DNA of 64,000 nt from NCBI GenBank assembly GCA_947652605.1, contig OX393578.1:32989470-33053469 (forward strand), read 5' to 3'. The stretch comes from Elmis aenea (taxonomy: Eukaryota; Arthropoda; Insecta; Coleoptera; Elmidae). Shown one piece after another: positions 32,815 to 44,825 of this stretch. Under the pieces are notes generated by a model. The model did not search any database, was not told where the DNA came from, and saw nothing but the letters and a program-made list of their open reading frames with translations. Every line of letters starts with the position of its first letter. Positions within the stretch are counted from its first letter, which is position 1. Both the position numbers and the translations under genes were made by a program.

Positions 32815-33310
32815 ATTCGAACCGACACCGAAACCGAAACCGGAACAAAAAACATTTACTCGGAACCAGGGCATGAAACCGGTTTAAAAAACCGGTTAAC
32901 CGTTATTTTTTGTCAGAAAAAGTGATTTTTAACCGAAACCGTTAAAAATAACGGTAACCTTTAACCAAAATTTAAAAAAAAAGGTTTTTTTTACAACTTT
33001 TCTTAATAAAAATTACGATGAAGAATACAAAATCTGTATTAAATTAAATGTGATTAGTTTACCATAAGTCATTACTGAACGCTTGATTGTACATATATTA
33101 TAAAATTATAAATAGATAATATCTTTTCATACTTTGCATTCCTGATCTAAATAATTTTAAAAACCGGTTAATTTAACCGGTTTACACTAAACCGGTGTTT
33201 TTACGAATAAAACCGGTTTTTCAACAAAAACCGTTATAAAAATAAAGTTCTCGATTTCGGTTAACCGTTAACCAAAACTTTTTTCGGTTTCGAGCCCTGC
33301 TCGGAACGCA
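32815..33310. mobile_element. Degenerate hAT-like element with AACCGGTT repeats
   Basis: Dense AAACCGGTTT and TTAACCGTTA motifs in both orientations, from CGAACCGACACCGAAACCGA to GGTTAACCGTTAACC and CGAGCCCTG at the right (33292-33300). Vocabulary is like that of the CAGGGACTGAGAAC family. No transposase. Confidence 0.5.
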
Positions 33311-33365
33311 ACCGTGAACTGGAATGAAAAAAACTTTCGGTTCGACTGTCGGATTATAAGTGATA

Positions 33366-34436
33366 TACAGAGTGTTTTTTAAATATTGTAAAAACAAAAA
33401 TCGGGTGGTGATTTCTTATCGAAAATCAAGGGGGGTATTTCATATAAAATTGTTTCCTATGACGTCTCGTTTCAAATTTACATCCCCCTAAAATGGAGCG
33501 GTAAAATTAAGTTTTTATTTTATTTCTCAAATTTGGATAAATGTAGGAGCATGATATTTGGTAGAGGTTTTATGCTTATTGAAAGGTTTTCCATAGTAAT
33601 ATTTTTAATTATCTCCCACCTTCGCAGGGGGCTGAAACGTGCGACCCCTGCTGGTTTTTTAATCATAACTTTTTGGCGGGTTGTAATTTTGCAATTAACA
33701 AATTTTGTTTTAAAAGTTTGATTGATATAGAAACTGTTTTTATTTTTTAGTTTTTCTCTTAAAACAGTTGTTGAGTAAAAAATTAAATGAGTGAACATGA
33801 ACCATTAAATATATGAAAATAAAACAATTCATTTTGATGGTTACCATGGTTTGTTTTTGTTCATATTGGGTTGAATTGAAGAGCGTTTTAGCGTTGTCGC
33901 CGCGTAAACATCAAAATGAATTACACCCGTCACTTGTACCCAATATGAACATAAACAAACCATGGGTAACCACCAAAATGAATCGTTTTATATTGGAATA
34001 TTTAATGGTGCATGTTTAATTATTTTATTTTTTACTCAAAAACAGTACATTTTACGAGTAAACCTAAAGAATAAAAAAAGTTTCTTAATCAATCAAACTT
34101 TCACAACAAAATTTTTTAATTGCAAAATTTCAACCCACCAAAAAAGTCTGATTAAAAAACCAACAGGGATCGTACTTTTCAGTCCCCTGTAAAGGTGGGA
34201 GATGATTGAAAATATTACTATGGGAAACCTTTTAATAAGTATACATCATCTACCAAATATTATTCTCCTACATCCAAATTTGAGAAATAAAATAGAAACC
34301 TAATTTTACCGCTCCCCTTTAGGAAGGTGTAACTCCGAAAGGAGACGCCTAAGGATAAAATTTTATATGAAAAACCCCTCTTAATTTTCGGTAAGGAATC
34401 ACCACCTACATTTTTTTGCAATATTTAAGTATTGTA
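33366..34436. mobile_element. Fold-back DNA transposon, copy 2
   Basis: Collinear with 3799-5007: TACAGAGTGTTTTTTAAAT, CGAAAATCAAGGGGGG, TACATCCCCCT and the CCATGGTTTG..GTTCATATTGGG core are shared, with the inverse right arm. The right terminus is eroded. The short frames inside are arm sequence. Confidence 0.7.
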
Positions 34437-34605
34437 CCGATCGTATCCTTTCAATATAACGTTGTAAATAAGATTCCCGTACCTAAATTTAGTGAATTTC
34501 TGCCATATTACTTTAATATGGGAACCTGTATTATTACCTAATTTGGTGTAGATATTTTACTCACTCATTTTACTAAACAAATAAAGAAACATATAAAAAT
34601 GGTTC

Positions 34606-35190
34606 TAGGACAAGTACCCCCTGCCCTGGACAATAACCCCCAGACATTAACCACCGGACAATAACCCCCCGCACAAATAACCCCCGGACAAATAACCCCG
34701 CACAAATAACTCCCCGTGCAAAAAAAATATTTTAAGGACTCACTTGTAATATCGATAAATTATAATTGTCGCAGTGTAAAGTGTTAATGTTGCAATTTTT
34801 AAAAAATTGAAGGCAGAATAACAATATAACCTTTACTTATTTATACACAAATATTATACCGTAGATAATGTTTACAACTTTACTAATTTTAATCCTAATC
34901 CTATGATGTTAACGTAATTCCAAATCGCCGCATGATGCCCATAACAGTGAAAAATTGTTTGTTAAAAGACAATACCCCAAGAAGAATAAATAGTTATTTT
35001 GCCTTAATTTCTTTTTTTTTTGCAACTTTATCACTTTACATTGCAGCAATTATAACCTACCGATATTTCAAGTTAGTCGTTAGGTTTTTTTTTGCATGGG
35101 GGTTTATATGTATGGGAGTTATTTGTACGAGGGTTATTTGTACGGGGAGTTATTGTCCGGGGGTTATTGTCCAAGGGGCAATTGTCCTGT
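34606..35190. mobile_element. MITE with GGACAATAACCCCC subterminal repeats
   Basis: The left end AGGACAAGTACCCCCTGCCC is followed by at least six ACAAATAACCCCC or ACAATAACCCCC repeats. The right side mirrors them as GGGGGTTATTGTCC and GGGAGTTATTTGTAC. No transposase. Ordered terminal repeats of this kind are usual transposase-binding arrays. Confidence 0.65.
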
Positions 35191-35344
35191 TACCATACAA
35201 ATATTCTGTTTAATATTTAATGATATGTATGTTAAGATTAATGGCTTCTTCTAATTTTACGATAAAAGTTTTGATCATAGTGGAACCCGCGAGACCTATA
35301 TGACTACAAAACCTTTTGCTTATTCCTCACTGCTATCGAAATAT

Positions 35345-35414
35345 TTTATTATAGTAATGAATTTTGAGTTTCAATAATCACTACTAAGAGAGAAACCAGT
35401 TGTTCTAAAAATTT
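35345..35414 (-). CDS. Member 8, candidate second exon and poly(A) signal
   Basis: The acceptor ACTTCACACAG (AG at 35416-35415) completes a Glu codon and adds 13 codons (IFRTTGFSLSSDY) before the stop at 35373-35371. AATAAA lies at 35350-35345, 21 bases on. The protein would be 55 residues, the same total as the member 5 model. Intron 289 bases. Chance cannot be excluded. Confidence 0.35.
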
Positions 35415-35704
35415 CTGTGTGAAGTTGTTTCGATAGATAAATGAAAATTGAAAATATACAAATACCTATAATAAATTTAGTTTTCAAAGTGTAATACAAA
35501 ATATCGAAATGTATTTGTTAAAATAAAATTGCGTTGAAATTAAAGGTTAGTTTTGTAATGCTTTAGCGTTCACGCTTTATTGGTATTGTAAAATTATCTG
35601 AAAAACCTTAAGGTTTTTTTTGTCCAAAAAGTAATAATGATACAGTAAAAACCAAGTGAAAAATTGATGATGTTTTTTTTTTTAAACAACAAAATACAGC
35701 TCAC

Positions 35705-35828
35705 CAGTTGGGTTCAGACTCTTCAATCGCCGTTTAATAAGCTGATGAATTCGCCAGGATATTAGTAGAAAAATTAAAACAGCTGAGTAAATGGCCACAC
35801 TAGTAGCCAATTCGGCTTGGTTGACCAT
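35705..35828 (-). CDS. Small membrane-peptide gene, member 8, first coding exon
   Basis: ATG at 35828 starts 41 codons: head MVNQAEL, hydrophobic residues about 8-24 (ATSVAIYSAVLIFLLIS), then WRIHQLIKRRLKSLNPT, a strongly basic tail. It ends G|GTGAGC (35704-35699), phase 1. The plus-strand open frame over the same bases (35791-36045) is its antisense shadow and runs into the GATA promoter. Function unknown. Confidence 0.6.
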
Positions 35829-35954
35829 ATTTTATGTAATTGTTTTTCAATTTTCTGTCAGAGTTGACACCAAATTAACTAATCAACAGCTTATTGTTGC
35901 AGATAAAAACAATTGCAGATTAGATTTTATAATTATCTCGAGAAGCTACATTTG

Positions 35955-35990
35955 CATTATCAGTTTATCGTTTATCTGTGGCATAGATCA
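35955..35990 (-). promoter_or_regulatory. Triple GATA cluster upstream of member 8
   Basis: TTATCAGTTTATCGTTTATC places three cores in 20 bases, about 130-150 bases upstream of the ATG. Another AGATAAAA lies at 35900-35907. Confidence 0.55.
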
Positions 35991-37690
35991 TTTATACAAT
36001 TTTGTAAAAATTGATAAAATAAATAAAAATAAATTTATAACATAAATAAAAATAAATTTAAATATTCTCAGTCACGCTCTAAAAGAAGAATGTTTAAATA
36101 CCTATGTAAAACATTAAAAAATATAATTGGGTATATTACAAATAGGTACATGATTGTAAAATTAAATCGATGGATTAATTTCCGGATCACTAATGACAGA
36201 TAAACAAAAACCTATCTATGGTACTTATATGTTCCATTTAGTTCAGTCGTTTCCTTTAGTAGTTAGCCTAGCTATGATACAACACGGACCGACAAAATCT
36301 TATGTCGCAGGAAGCTCTCGAGCCAAGTGCGTTTAGCACGACTGGGTACAAAAACAGCTATAGTTGAAAATAACATATAATGCTCAGAATTTAATGTTCT
36401 TAACGTCCTACTTAAACAAAACTATAGCATTACGATATACCAATTAATGTACTCGTATTCTTGGATAGCAGTTTAGACGCCAGAACGGAGGTGGCTCGTG
36501 TTCTTCTACTTCAAATATTAGCTTTCCTAATTGTTTTACAATAAAATATCATTGAAGTTTCTTAAGGGTAACGCTAGATGCATCCATTCTAGCAATTTTA
36601 GCATTTTCGTGTTGGCCAAGTTTAGAAATATACTATTTTGTTAAATTTTTATAATTTAATTAGAACACCAGAATGACCTGGATCATTTTTGGTTCAAAAC
36701 GTGATGAATCGGTTTATTACAAAATCAAATAAATAAAAGAATTTTTGGCGATGAGTTATACAACTCCATTGTGGAATTTTGGCATCTTTAGTAACCCAGT
36801 AAAAAAAAATTCTAGTAAAAGTGTATTTTGTTTTCGTCTAGAGACTTCCAAGCGGCCTGATATCAATTGAAACAACAATACATTAATTTTACTATATAAT
36901 TTTTAGCCATTTGTAGAATGACAAAAAAATACTCAAAACTAGATCGCAATGGGTAAAATTAGATATTTTAAACAATCCTCCTGTAGCCCCTAAAGGCCTA
37001 AACAATGCTTCAAATGATTGTATTAATTATAAAATACTTTTTAAATAACTTACTGAAAGAACGTACACGTTAATTAACTTAAATTCAAAAATTTTTGTAA
37101 ATTAATTATTTAATTAAGCAATTTTCAAATTATCTGTTTTGAGAATGACCGATTCAAGTCGATTTGTTGTTCTAATTTAATTGTTTTAAGTCTAAAAACA
37201 CATTTCTTATAACAATTTAAAACAGGGTAAATAAAATATAGTTACATTTTTCATCCATATTTATCTTGCAGTTCTCTTTAAAAAACATAAATGAAATTTT
37301 ATTGTAAATTAATTAGGGAGCGTGCCTCTAGTATGAAATTTGCTGTTGCATTAGCCAATACAGCACTTGGTATGTTTATTCAGCACACATTTAAAAATTA
37401 AAACGATGTATGGGTTAGCATTATGGTAAAAATTAAAAGTTTTCAAATGTTTAAAAAAAATAAGAAATGAAGTACACTCCCACCATATTTTATTAACAAA
37501 CATTAAATCGAGATGACTAACCGCGATATATACGTGTATATTGTTAAAACTATAAAAACGAAAATATTAAAATTATTATTTGAAAAACAATTTTGTAATA
37601 ACTTGAACTTGTCATCTACTGACAATTGATGCTCAAAAACTTCTTTTTCGAACATATTGCATAAATGCTACAATGCTACAAAGGATGTGC
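35991..37690. other. Intergenic, no gene seen
   Basis: Longest stretch in the window without a recognised repeat. AT-rich. A donor-like GTAAGT on the minus strand at 37052 has no ATG frame before it. No conserved domain. Confidence 0.4.
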
Positions 37691-38650
37691 GTAATTGCAA
37701 ATTGTGGTTTATATATTTACTTAATGTAAAAATAATATAATGTTTCCTGTCAAGCAAGAGAGAGATTACTCGAACATGAGAAATATAAATGCAGGAGTAC
37801 CCCAAGGCAGTGTTTTGAGACCTATTTTATACTTGCTGTACATTTGTGACATTCCACAAAGTCGAAACGTCACAATTGCAACTTTTGCTGACGATACAGT
37901 CATCTTGCAACAGCTGCTAAACTTCAAGAAGCATGCAACAGAGTAACCGATTGGACTAAGAGGTGGAGAGTAAGAATCAACGAGAGTAAATCAGCACATA
38001 TTGACTTTACTTACAAGCAAAATGAATAATTCCCGATATCAATAAACAATGCCAAAATCCCACATTGCGCTACAGCAAAATACTTGGGAATGAATGTGAA
38101 TATTCGTTTTCGATGGAAAGAACACATAAGGAAAAAAGAAAAGAACTCGACCTTAAATACAAAAAAATGTACTTTCTGATTGGAAAAAAATCACAATTGT
38201 CTGTGCATAATAAGATGCTACTATACAAACAAATCCTTAAGCCAGTCTGGACTTATGGGGTTCAGCTCTGGGGATGTGCAGCCAAAAGCAATATAGATAA
38301 GATACAGGTATTTCAAAATAGAGTGCCCCGAGGTATTGTCGATGCTCCATGGTACTATCGGAATGACCACCTACACAGAGATCTGAAGATTCCACCCGTC
38401 AAAGAAGAGATCACAAAGTTCGCAGAAAAGCACGAGAGAAGACTTCACTCCCATGGCAACACCGAGGTGCTGCAGCTCCTAGATAATACTGGTTTGAAAA
38501 GAATGCTCAAGACGATAAAACCTTTTGAACTGGTGTAGTGTGTATCGCCATACAGTGCTAAAGCAGAGCATAGTGAACCTGTGCGTAACACGACAAACTT
38601 GTGTTTTATGTTAGAAACCAAGAAACACCAATCTTGGAAAAATACCTAGT
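37691..38650 (+). mobile_element. Jockey-type LINE fragment
   Basis: The 3' part of a Jockey-type element: palm and C-terminal region in two frames, then about 110 bp of likely 3' sequence. The 5' half is missing and no clear poly(A) is left. Confidence 0.65.
37740..38538 (+). pseudogene. Reverse transcriptase of a Jockey-type LINE, broken
   Basis: 37740-37946 carries NINAGVPQGSVLRPILYLLY and FADDTVIL (Asp residues 51-52 of that piece). Frame changes and a stop near 38027 follow, then WRVRINESKSAHIDFTYKQN and, from 38065, LLYKQILKPVWTYGVQLWGC with IVDAPWYYRND. These motifs match the element at 14924-16006 position by position, with moderate divergence. Inactive. Confidence 0.75.
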
Positions 38651-38880
38651 CTTTAAGAATTTTAGAATAAAATTGTAGGTTAGTCTCTCTAGACTAGTAA
38701 CAATATTTCAATATAGAGAGAAAAAAACTTAATATTATTGTTTAACTTGACAACTAATAAATAAAAGATGGCCGAATGCCGAATGATGTTCAATACCTTC
38801 ACAAAATATTGTTGAATGAAGTTTTAATTTACTAAAAATAGAATACTTTTAATAACTTATAGATCTATTTTATTATTGTA
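38651..38880. other. Short intergenic spacer
   Basis: AT-rich, nothing recognised, ends at the TA target of the next element. Confidence 0.4.
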
Positions 38881-39807
38881 ACAGGTGGCGCAAAAGTAAT
38901 GTCATAATTTGAATTGGCTGCCATTTTTGCAGATGGGGCCAAATGTCACTGTGCTTTGACATTTATGATGAAGATATATAGTGAATTAGTTGTCGACAAG
39001 CCATGGAGCGATACACACCTCAACAACGTGGAATTATTGTTACTGCTTATTTGATAAATTTTCAGTCTGTTGTTTTAACGCAACGTGAATTTCGTCGTCG
39101 TTTTCCTCGTCGTCGTGTTCCATGTGCTCGAACGATTAAGCGTTTGGCTGAGCGCCTCGTGCAAACTGGGTCCACTACAGATGTCGCAAGAAGTGGCCGG
39201 CCTCGTAGTGCTCGTTTGAACGAGAACATCGCTGCTTTTTTGAAGACGCCGATGGCACCACCGTAACCGTAAATGGCGAGCGTTACAGGCAGATGTTAAA
39301 CGAGTTTTTTTTTGCCGCAAGTTGCTGCATTGGGTCTCGATCATTATTGGTTTCAACAGGACGGAGCAACCGCTCACACAGCTCGGGTAACTATGGAGAT
39401 TTTGAGACACCAATTTCCAGGTCGAGTGATCTCCCGTTTTGGAGATTTGAACTGGCCGTCCAGATCGCCAGATCTAACAGCACCAGACTTCTTCCTTTGG
39501 GGCTTTTTAAAATCTCGCGTTTACCACAACAAACCACGAACCTTGCAAGTCTTGAAAGCTAACATTGAAGAAGAAATCGCCAATTTGGAGCCACAAGTTT
39601 TGCGAGCAACAATTCAAAATGCCGTAAAACGAGCGCAATTATGCATCAACTCGGGAAGTGGCCATTTGAGCGATATAATTTTTTCCAAGTAATGTCATCA
39701 ATTTTACACTTTTAAATAAACTTTTGATGAAAACAGAGCTCTTTTTTTTCATTTATAACAAAATGGCAGCCAATTCAAATTATGACATTACTTTTGCGCC
39801 ACCTTGT
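38881..39807 (+). mobile_element. DD41D mariner with internal deletion, 927 bp
   Basis: TA-flanked ends ACAGGTGGCGCAAAAGTAAT and the inverse ending GCGCCACCTTGT. The inner arm TAATTTGAATTGGCTGCCAT is mirrored exactly, so the copy is fairly young. The transposase lacks its middle. Confidence 0.8.
39003..39692 (+). pseudogene. Mariner (DD41D) transposase, internally deleted
   Basis: 39003-39266 is the N-terminal helix-turn-helix part (YTPQQRGIIVTAYLINFQSV, VPCARTIKRLAERL, RSGRPRSARLNENI). 39312-39692 is the C-terminal catalytic part: WFQQDGATAHTA with Asp 17, and RSPDLTAPDFFLWGFLKS with Asp 59, 41 residues apart, the mark of the DD41D (rosa-like) group. The region with the first catalytic aspartate is missing at the joint near 39266-39312. 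Same subgroup as the element at 23171-24935. Confidence 0.75.
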
Positions 39808-40350
39808 ATAACTTCAACTAGAAAAGACAACAATATTTTGCTAAGACTTTGAAAACTTGAGCGATTCTCAAAAATAAATACAAGCTTTAAGTGTTTTAGA
39901 AGTACGAAACTCTTTTATGAGGTAAAACTAAGCAGTACTAGTAAAAGTAAGACATAGGTACATCTTTTCAAAACGTGCGAAACATTCTAAAAACAAATAC
40001 AAATGATCTTTTATAGCAACATTAATGTACGTAAACAAAAAACAAATTATTTCACCCATAACATTTATAAGGACTTGAAATTGTAACGATTTGAAAATAG
40101 AGAGCCGTTTTAATCGCTTGTATAATCATAAACACGAAAATATTATCGCTCATAACAAAAAGAAAAGACTATGTATGTATTTCTAGCCGTTGTAAAAATT
40201 TCACAGACCAGAATACCTCTAGATATTTTGCATATTTGCAGGTGATAAAAGCAAGTGTGGAACCCATCACAAGTGATTTTTAGTTAAACTAAGTACATAA
40301 TTAAACTCAAAACAAACATTTTATGTTATAAACTAAAATAAAACACTTAC
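39808..40350 (-). other. Intron and possible second exon of member 9
   Basis: A very good acceptor, TTGTATTTGTTTTAG (AG at 39988-39987), completes a Glu codon and adds 18 codons (CFARFEKMYLCLTFTSTA) to a stop. Total 58 residues. Intron about 363 bases. No clear AATAAA before the mariner insertion. Confidence 0.3.
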
Positions 40351-40468
40351 CTTGTTCGTGCTCACTACTTAATAATTTATTTTTTTCAATAACATATTTA
40401 TACAATATAATCAATAATAATAGTAACAAAGCAATCCAAATAAAACTTGTTATGTTTTGTCCGTTCAT
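40351..40468 (-). CDS. Small membrane-peptide gene, member 9, first coding exon
   Basis: ATG at 40468 starts 39 codons: head MNGQNITS (with an N-x-T sequon at N5, which would face the lumen in the predicted topology), hydrophobic residues about 9-23 (FIWIALLLLLLIILY), then KYVIEKNKLLSSEHEQ. It ends G|GTAAGT (40350-40345), phase 1. The leucine run is the most hydrophobic helix of the set. Function unknown. Confidence 0.6.
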
Positions 40469-40607
40469 TTTTCTTTACACTCAACAAAGAACAACTGCTA
40501 AGTTAATCTTATTACGTTGGTAAAGTGGTTACTTATGATGATTTAGTATTCATTCCGGTTCCAGACTTTGTTGTTTCTTACTTTTATTTTATTATTATTA
40601 CTAGCAA

Positions 40608-40628
40608 ACTTAGATTAGATAAGAGATG
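40608..40628 (-). promoter_or_regulatory. GATA site upstream of member 9
   Basis: TTAGATTAGATAAGAGATG holds one strong AGATAAG core and one AGATTA half site about 145-155 bases upstream of the ATG. Confidence 0.4.
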
Positions 40629-41485
40629 CTTTTATACGTTACGGGATTTAGTAAAATTTAGCTACGTGTTAAGGTTTCACAATTACATTTGTGCAAATAA
40701 TTTGTTTTCGGCGCAAACATAACTTATTAATAAAACAAACTTCCCACTTTAATTATTTTTAATACGTAAATTTTAAAACAGTTTTTGTATCTGCTAGTGC
40801 TAATCACCTAGCCCATTGCACGAACCTTTACATATTAATGAATTATTTTTCAACTAGAAGAATTTTTAAATTGCCATAAGATTTTGTATTACATAATATT
40901 CCACACTTAAGATTCTTGAAACCTTTAGCACCAAAAACTCTGTCTTCGGTGAAAGTCGAATCTGTGTAAAAACAACATACGCTGGCCGGTATATTGGGTG
41001 ATTCAGTTTGACTCTCGCACCCCTAAAACGTTCTTATTTTAAGAGAAAATCCCGACAAACTATATATTTCTTTAAATCGCAGGAAATTCTCTTTCAAATG
41101 ACGTTACAATGTTTTGTCTACAATAAAATATATCAGACTGGCGATAGTCCACTTATTTATTTAAATTACAAAGGATACATTTTTAAACTGATTCCGATAG
41201 AGAATTAAATTCTTATGCGATAGACGGTTAGCGCATTAAAAATACACATAGGTACATGGAAAATCTTTGGAAGAAATTAGTTTCAACATTATTTTTTATT
41301 TCTTACAAAATCGTATTTGCCTAGACAAAACACGATCGCTGTGGTAATTGACAACATACAAATTAGTCTAATTGTGTTTTATCATATTTATGTTTTATGA
41401 TCTGTATAAAAATACTTAGTAATATATGTGTTTCAATTTCAATACATGTTCAGATGAAGAGGAGGATCTGTTGTTATTAGTTATT
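40629..41485. other. Intergenic, no gene seen
   Basis: AT-rich. A 17-codon minus-strand frame ending at a weak GTAAGA donor (41357-about 41307) was examined and not accepted. Confidence 0.4.
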
Positions 41486-41489
41486 AGCA

Positions 41490-41968
41490 TTAGCAAAAAA
41501 AATGACAAAGAAGAGAAAATACAACATATACAACACAGTTATTAAAAGTATAGTATTGTATGGAGCAGAAGCATGGACAGAAGCAGATAAAAGAAGGCTG
41601 CAAGCTCTGGAGATGGATGCCCTAAGAAAATAGTGTAGAATATCTAGACTAGATAGAGTACCTAACACAACGATTAAAGAATTAATCGTTCCGAGGAAAA
41701 CTATAATACAAGAAGCCGAAAGACCGCAACTAATTTGGTACGAACATGTAAGAAGGATGGCACACCATCGACTGCCAAAAGTAACGCTGGATTGGATCCC
41801 TCCTGAAAGGAGAAAACGAAGACCCAGGAGACATGGAACGAGGGCATTCAGAGGGCTATGAGCGAAAGAAATCTGCAAGGAGGACCAGTGACAGGATAGG
41901 AAGGGGTGGAGTAACAGTCTGGGGATCGGACAGCGCCGACAGACGCTATAGAACCGATTTATATATAA
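41490..41968 (+). pseudogene. RTE-type LINE, C-terminal remnant
   Basis: Encodes, with several stops, YNIYNTVIKSIVLYGAEAW, CRISRLDRVPNTTIKELIV, QLIWYEHVRRMAHHRLPK and PPERRKRRPRRHG. These align with the last 170 residues of the protein at 27377-29194. It ends in TATATATAAATAC. A 3' fragment only. Confidence 0.7.
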
Positions 41969-43165
41969 ATACAATAACTTACTTTTTTCGAATTTAAACT
42001 GAAGTTGGCTGTAACTTTATTAAATAGCTTGTTTTTGTTTTTGTTTTTAATGATACTGTATAACCGTCGATACAGTTATTTTTCAAACCAATTTTATTTA
42101 CAAAAAATACGCAGTTGGCAATGGTAACTGAAAATTATTTTAAAAAAATTAACAGTTACAATAATTGTTTGGATGTTTTATTTAATTTTCTTCATTATCA
42201 TTTATCAGTTTTGATTATTGTTTTGTTTTTATATTGTTTATAAACAACAGTTTGTGATTTTAGTTCATTATGGGCTCTTTTAAAAGAGAATAACTTGATA
42301 TATTATTCTACAACGTGACATCTGATGAATGTTTTCATCGTTACACTGATCAAAGCTAACCGTTTAGGTATACATATATACTTTGCTGATTATATCGCTA
42401 TTTTCAGGAATTTGGTTTATATGAGGTACTGAGAAATAAAAGGACACACTATACACCTAAAGACATATAGATAAACCAAATTATACATCGAGTTCGACGA
42501 GATAAGTTTTCTTAGAAATTGGTGTTTGCCAGCGAAGTGTTGTTAGCATAATTATAAATAAATGAATATCATCCATACAAATTGATTGTTGGACAAAGGT
42601 TGTATGGTGGAGATCGCGACAAAAAAAATAATTTTTATTACCATGTATATTATGTAACTTAAAGTAAAAACTTTCATTAAGTACTATTTTATTTGTGATA
42701 TAACTGTATCAACCTTTGCAAAATTGAAAACTTTAAAAAATCAACTCTTTAAAAACGGTGTAGTGCTTAACAACACGAGATTTAGCAAACAGACTATTCA
42801 GTCGCGAGTTAAGCGTGGGTTTTCATCCACCAATATCTGTAAAGCTTTTTCACCAAAATCAGAATTTCGTCTAGCCCTTGTTCATCGTTTATACTGTGAT
42901 TCCCAGAACGAAATTTCACAGACTTTTTGCACTGATCTTCCTTTCATTACTTCTTTAGCGTAACACTACAAACTTTTCTAGCTGTCTGCAGCAGGATTAT
43001 CTTGTTTGCATTCCCAAAGCATTACATACCGAATATGCACTTTTGAGTCATTTTAAGGGATAAATATTAAACTTCAATAAGGTGTGAAAAATAATCGTGC
43101 TGGGTTTAAACTTAAACTGACTACAGGTTTGTTTCAGAAAGGTTTTGTATGATCCGATGAAGCAT
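41969..43165. other. Intergenic or old repeat, no gene seen
   Basis: Contains GATA cores at 42193-42212 (ATTATCATTTATCAG) that look like a member promoter, but the minus strand below has no ATG-started hydrophobic frame. A donor GTAAGT at 41982 has no start. The 42724-42963 plus frame (79 codons) has no recognised domain. Confidence 0.35.
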
Positions 43166-43222
43166 CAGTGTATACGCAGTATCAATATCGCGTTCCAGCA
43201 CAGTCTCTGATAGTTTATCAGA
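43166..43222. repeat. MITE fragment related to 7985-8150
   Basis: ATACGCAGTATCAATATCGCG matches the reverse of CGCGATATTGATACTGCGC at 8079, with a shared GATAGTTTATC-like border. Confidence 0.45.
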
Positions 43223-43527
43223 CGGTTAGTTGGCTACTGCAGCAGTTATTAATCAATTCATTAACTAGTTTGTGGACGGTAAAAGCAGTACATAAGCGAA
43301 GGCAAGAACTAGCGCTGGGATTTTGACATGCATGTGCTGTTCACAACTAACGCGGCCTCTGGTAGCTATGCATTGCTCTCCCAGTCCCATGTAGTACTGG
43401 TTTCGTAAGATGTTTAAACCTACGATGCGTAATATTCTATAAACGCAATAGACACAAATGTTAGGCGTGTCGTTAAAGCGTTTCGGCAACGACTAATAAA
43501 TAGATTAGTTCATAGTTGACGCATGAA

Positions 43528-44289
43528 TAGGCCTACCATATTTTCGAATAGTCAAACTGGGACTCGAGAACCTTTTTTTTAAATTAAGAAACGGGCAAAT
43601 AAGAGATGGGGGCAAAATGCGCCGCAGGCGATTTTTTTGAATTTTAAAAGTCCAAACGTGTTTTAATGCAAAATTAAAGTACTTTATCATCATGAAAAAT
43701 TGCAGATTTATGGCAAAATCTTTTCTGATTTATTTTTATCAGATTGCCCCCACCTTCTACAAAATTATTCGTAATAAAGGTAAAAACTTTCACTAATAAT
43801 TTCTATTTAGGTAGGTACAGGAACTACAAACATAATATTAAGATGAATTAAAAAAAGCAACACTTTTCAGTCAGACATTTTAAAAACATGTAAAAACATA
43901 CCTAAGCTTGTGCTTTAAATTTATTTTGTTGTTGCTTGTTCAAATAGCTCAAAAGTTTATTTAAAAAAAGCGTACATTACTATGAATATTTTTAATGGCA
44001 TGCGTACAGCCCACACAACTATATTTACCCACGAAAACGCGTATGTACGCCCCAAAAGCGTGCAATTTGCAACCGTATAACACCCGCGCAAAAGACGTTT
44101 CACAACAAAATGACTAAAACACGTTTTTCTTAGCTCCTCGCGTGTTTTGTTACCCGCGCGGACATATTTCACAAAAAAATCGGCGCGGATAATTTTTTTT
44201 TTCAGAAACCGGGACAAACGCGAAACCGTACGAGACATAACCTCTAAACCGGAAATGTCCCGGCCAAATCGGGACGTATGGTAGGCCTA
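43528..44289. mobile_element. hAT MITE, 762 bp, 8-bp target duplication
   Basis: Begins TAGGCCTACCATATTTTCG and ends TATGGTAGGCCTA, flanked by CGCATGAA at 43520-43527 and 44290-44297. The end itself, TAGGCCTA, is palindromic. It is collinear with the split copy at 6989-8390. No transposase. Confidence 0.85.
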
Positions 44290-44825
44290 CGCATGAACAT
44301 AAACGAGTTTATGGACTAGTTTATAAATTAGTACAAAATCGTCTGCTGGAACAAACCTTAGAAGTTGCTGCTTGTAACCACAGTTATGCGCATTTGCAAA
44401 AGTCATAACTAAATTTTTAGTATTAAGCCCGTGTGACACGGTATAGTTTTCTGTACAGAAAACAATACAGAATATCTTGTATTATTTTTCTTGTACAGAT
44501 TTCAATATAGAATTCCAAACGTTTGAAACTGTGTGTGACACGGAGACATATTTTATATACAATTTACTACCCATGCACATGCCCCTAAACAGTATAAACA
44601 CAGATAAGGCCCAAACAGAATGCGAGTTTCGGGTTTTGAGTTTTGGGTTTCGAGTATTGATGGTAGAAGTACAGATTACAAAAAAATAATTGATAGGGGT
44701 GGTAGTGGCATATGGCTCGAATGAGAATGCGGCAGAAGAGGATGAGTAGTGGTATACTACGGTTCCTGTGACAGTTCGATGGCATGTCCATCCGTAGCTT
44801 ACTATGATCGATGTTTAAAGGTCGA

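Noticed and set aside
35791..36045. 84-codon plus-strand frame
   Set aside because: Antisense to member 8 and its GATA promoter; no domain, and the minus reading has the better signal and donor.
41300..41357. Minus-strand frame MLSITTAIVFCLGKYDF before GTAAGA
   Set aside because: Phase 0, weak donor, short hydrophobic run, only one GATA site.
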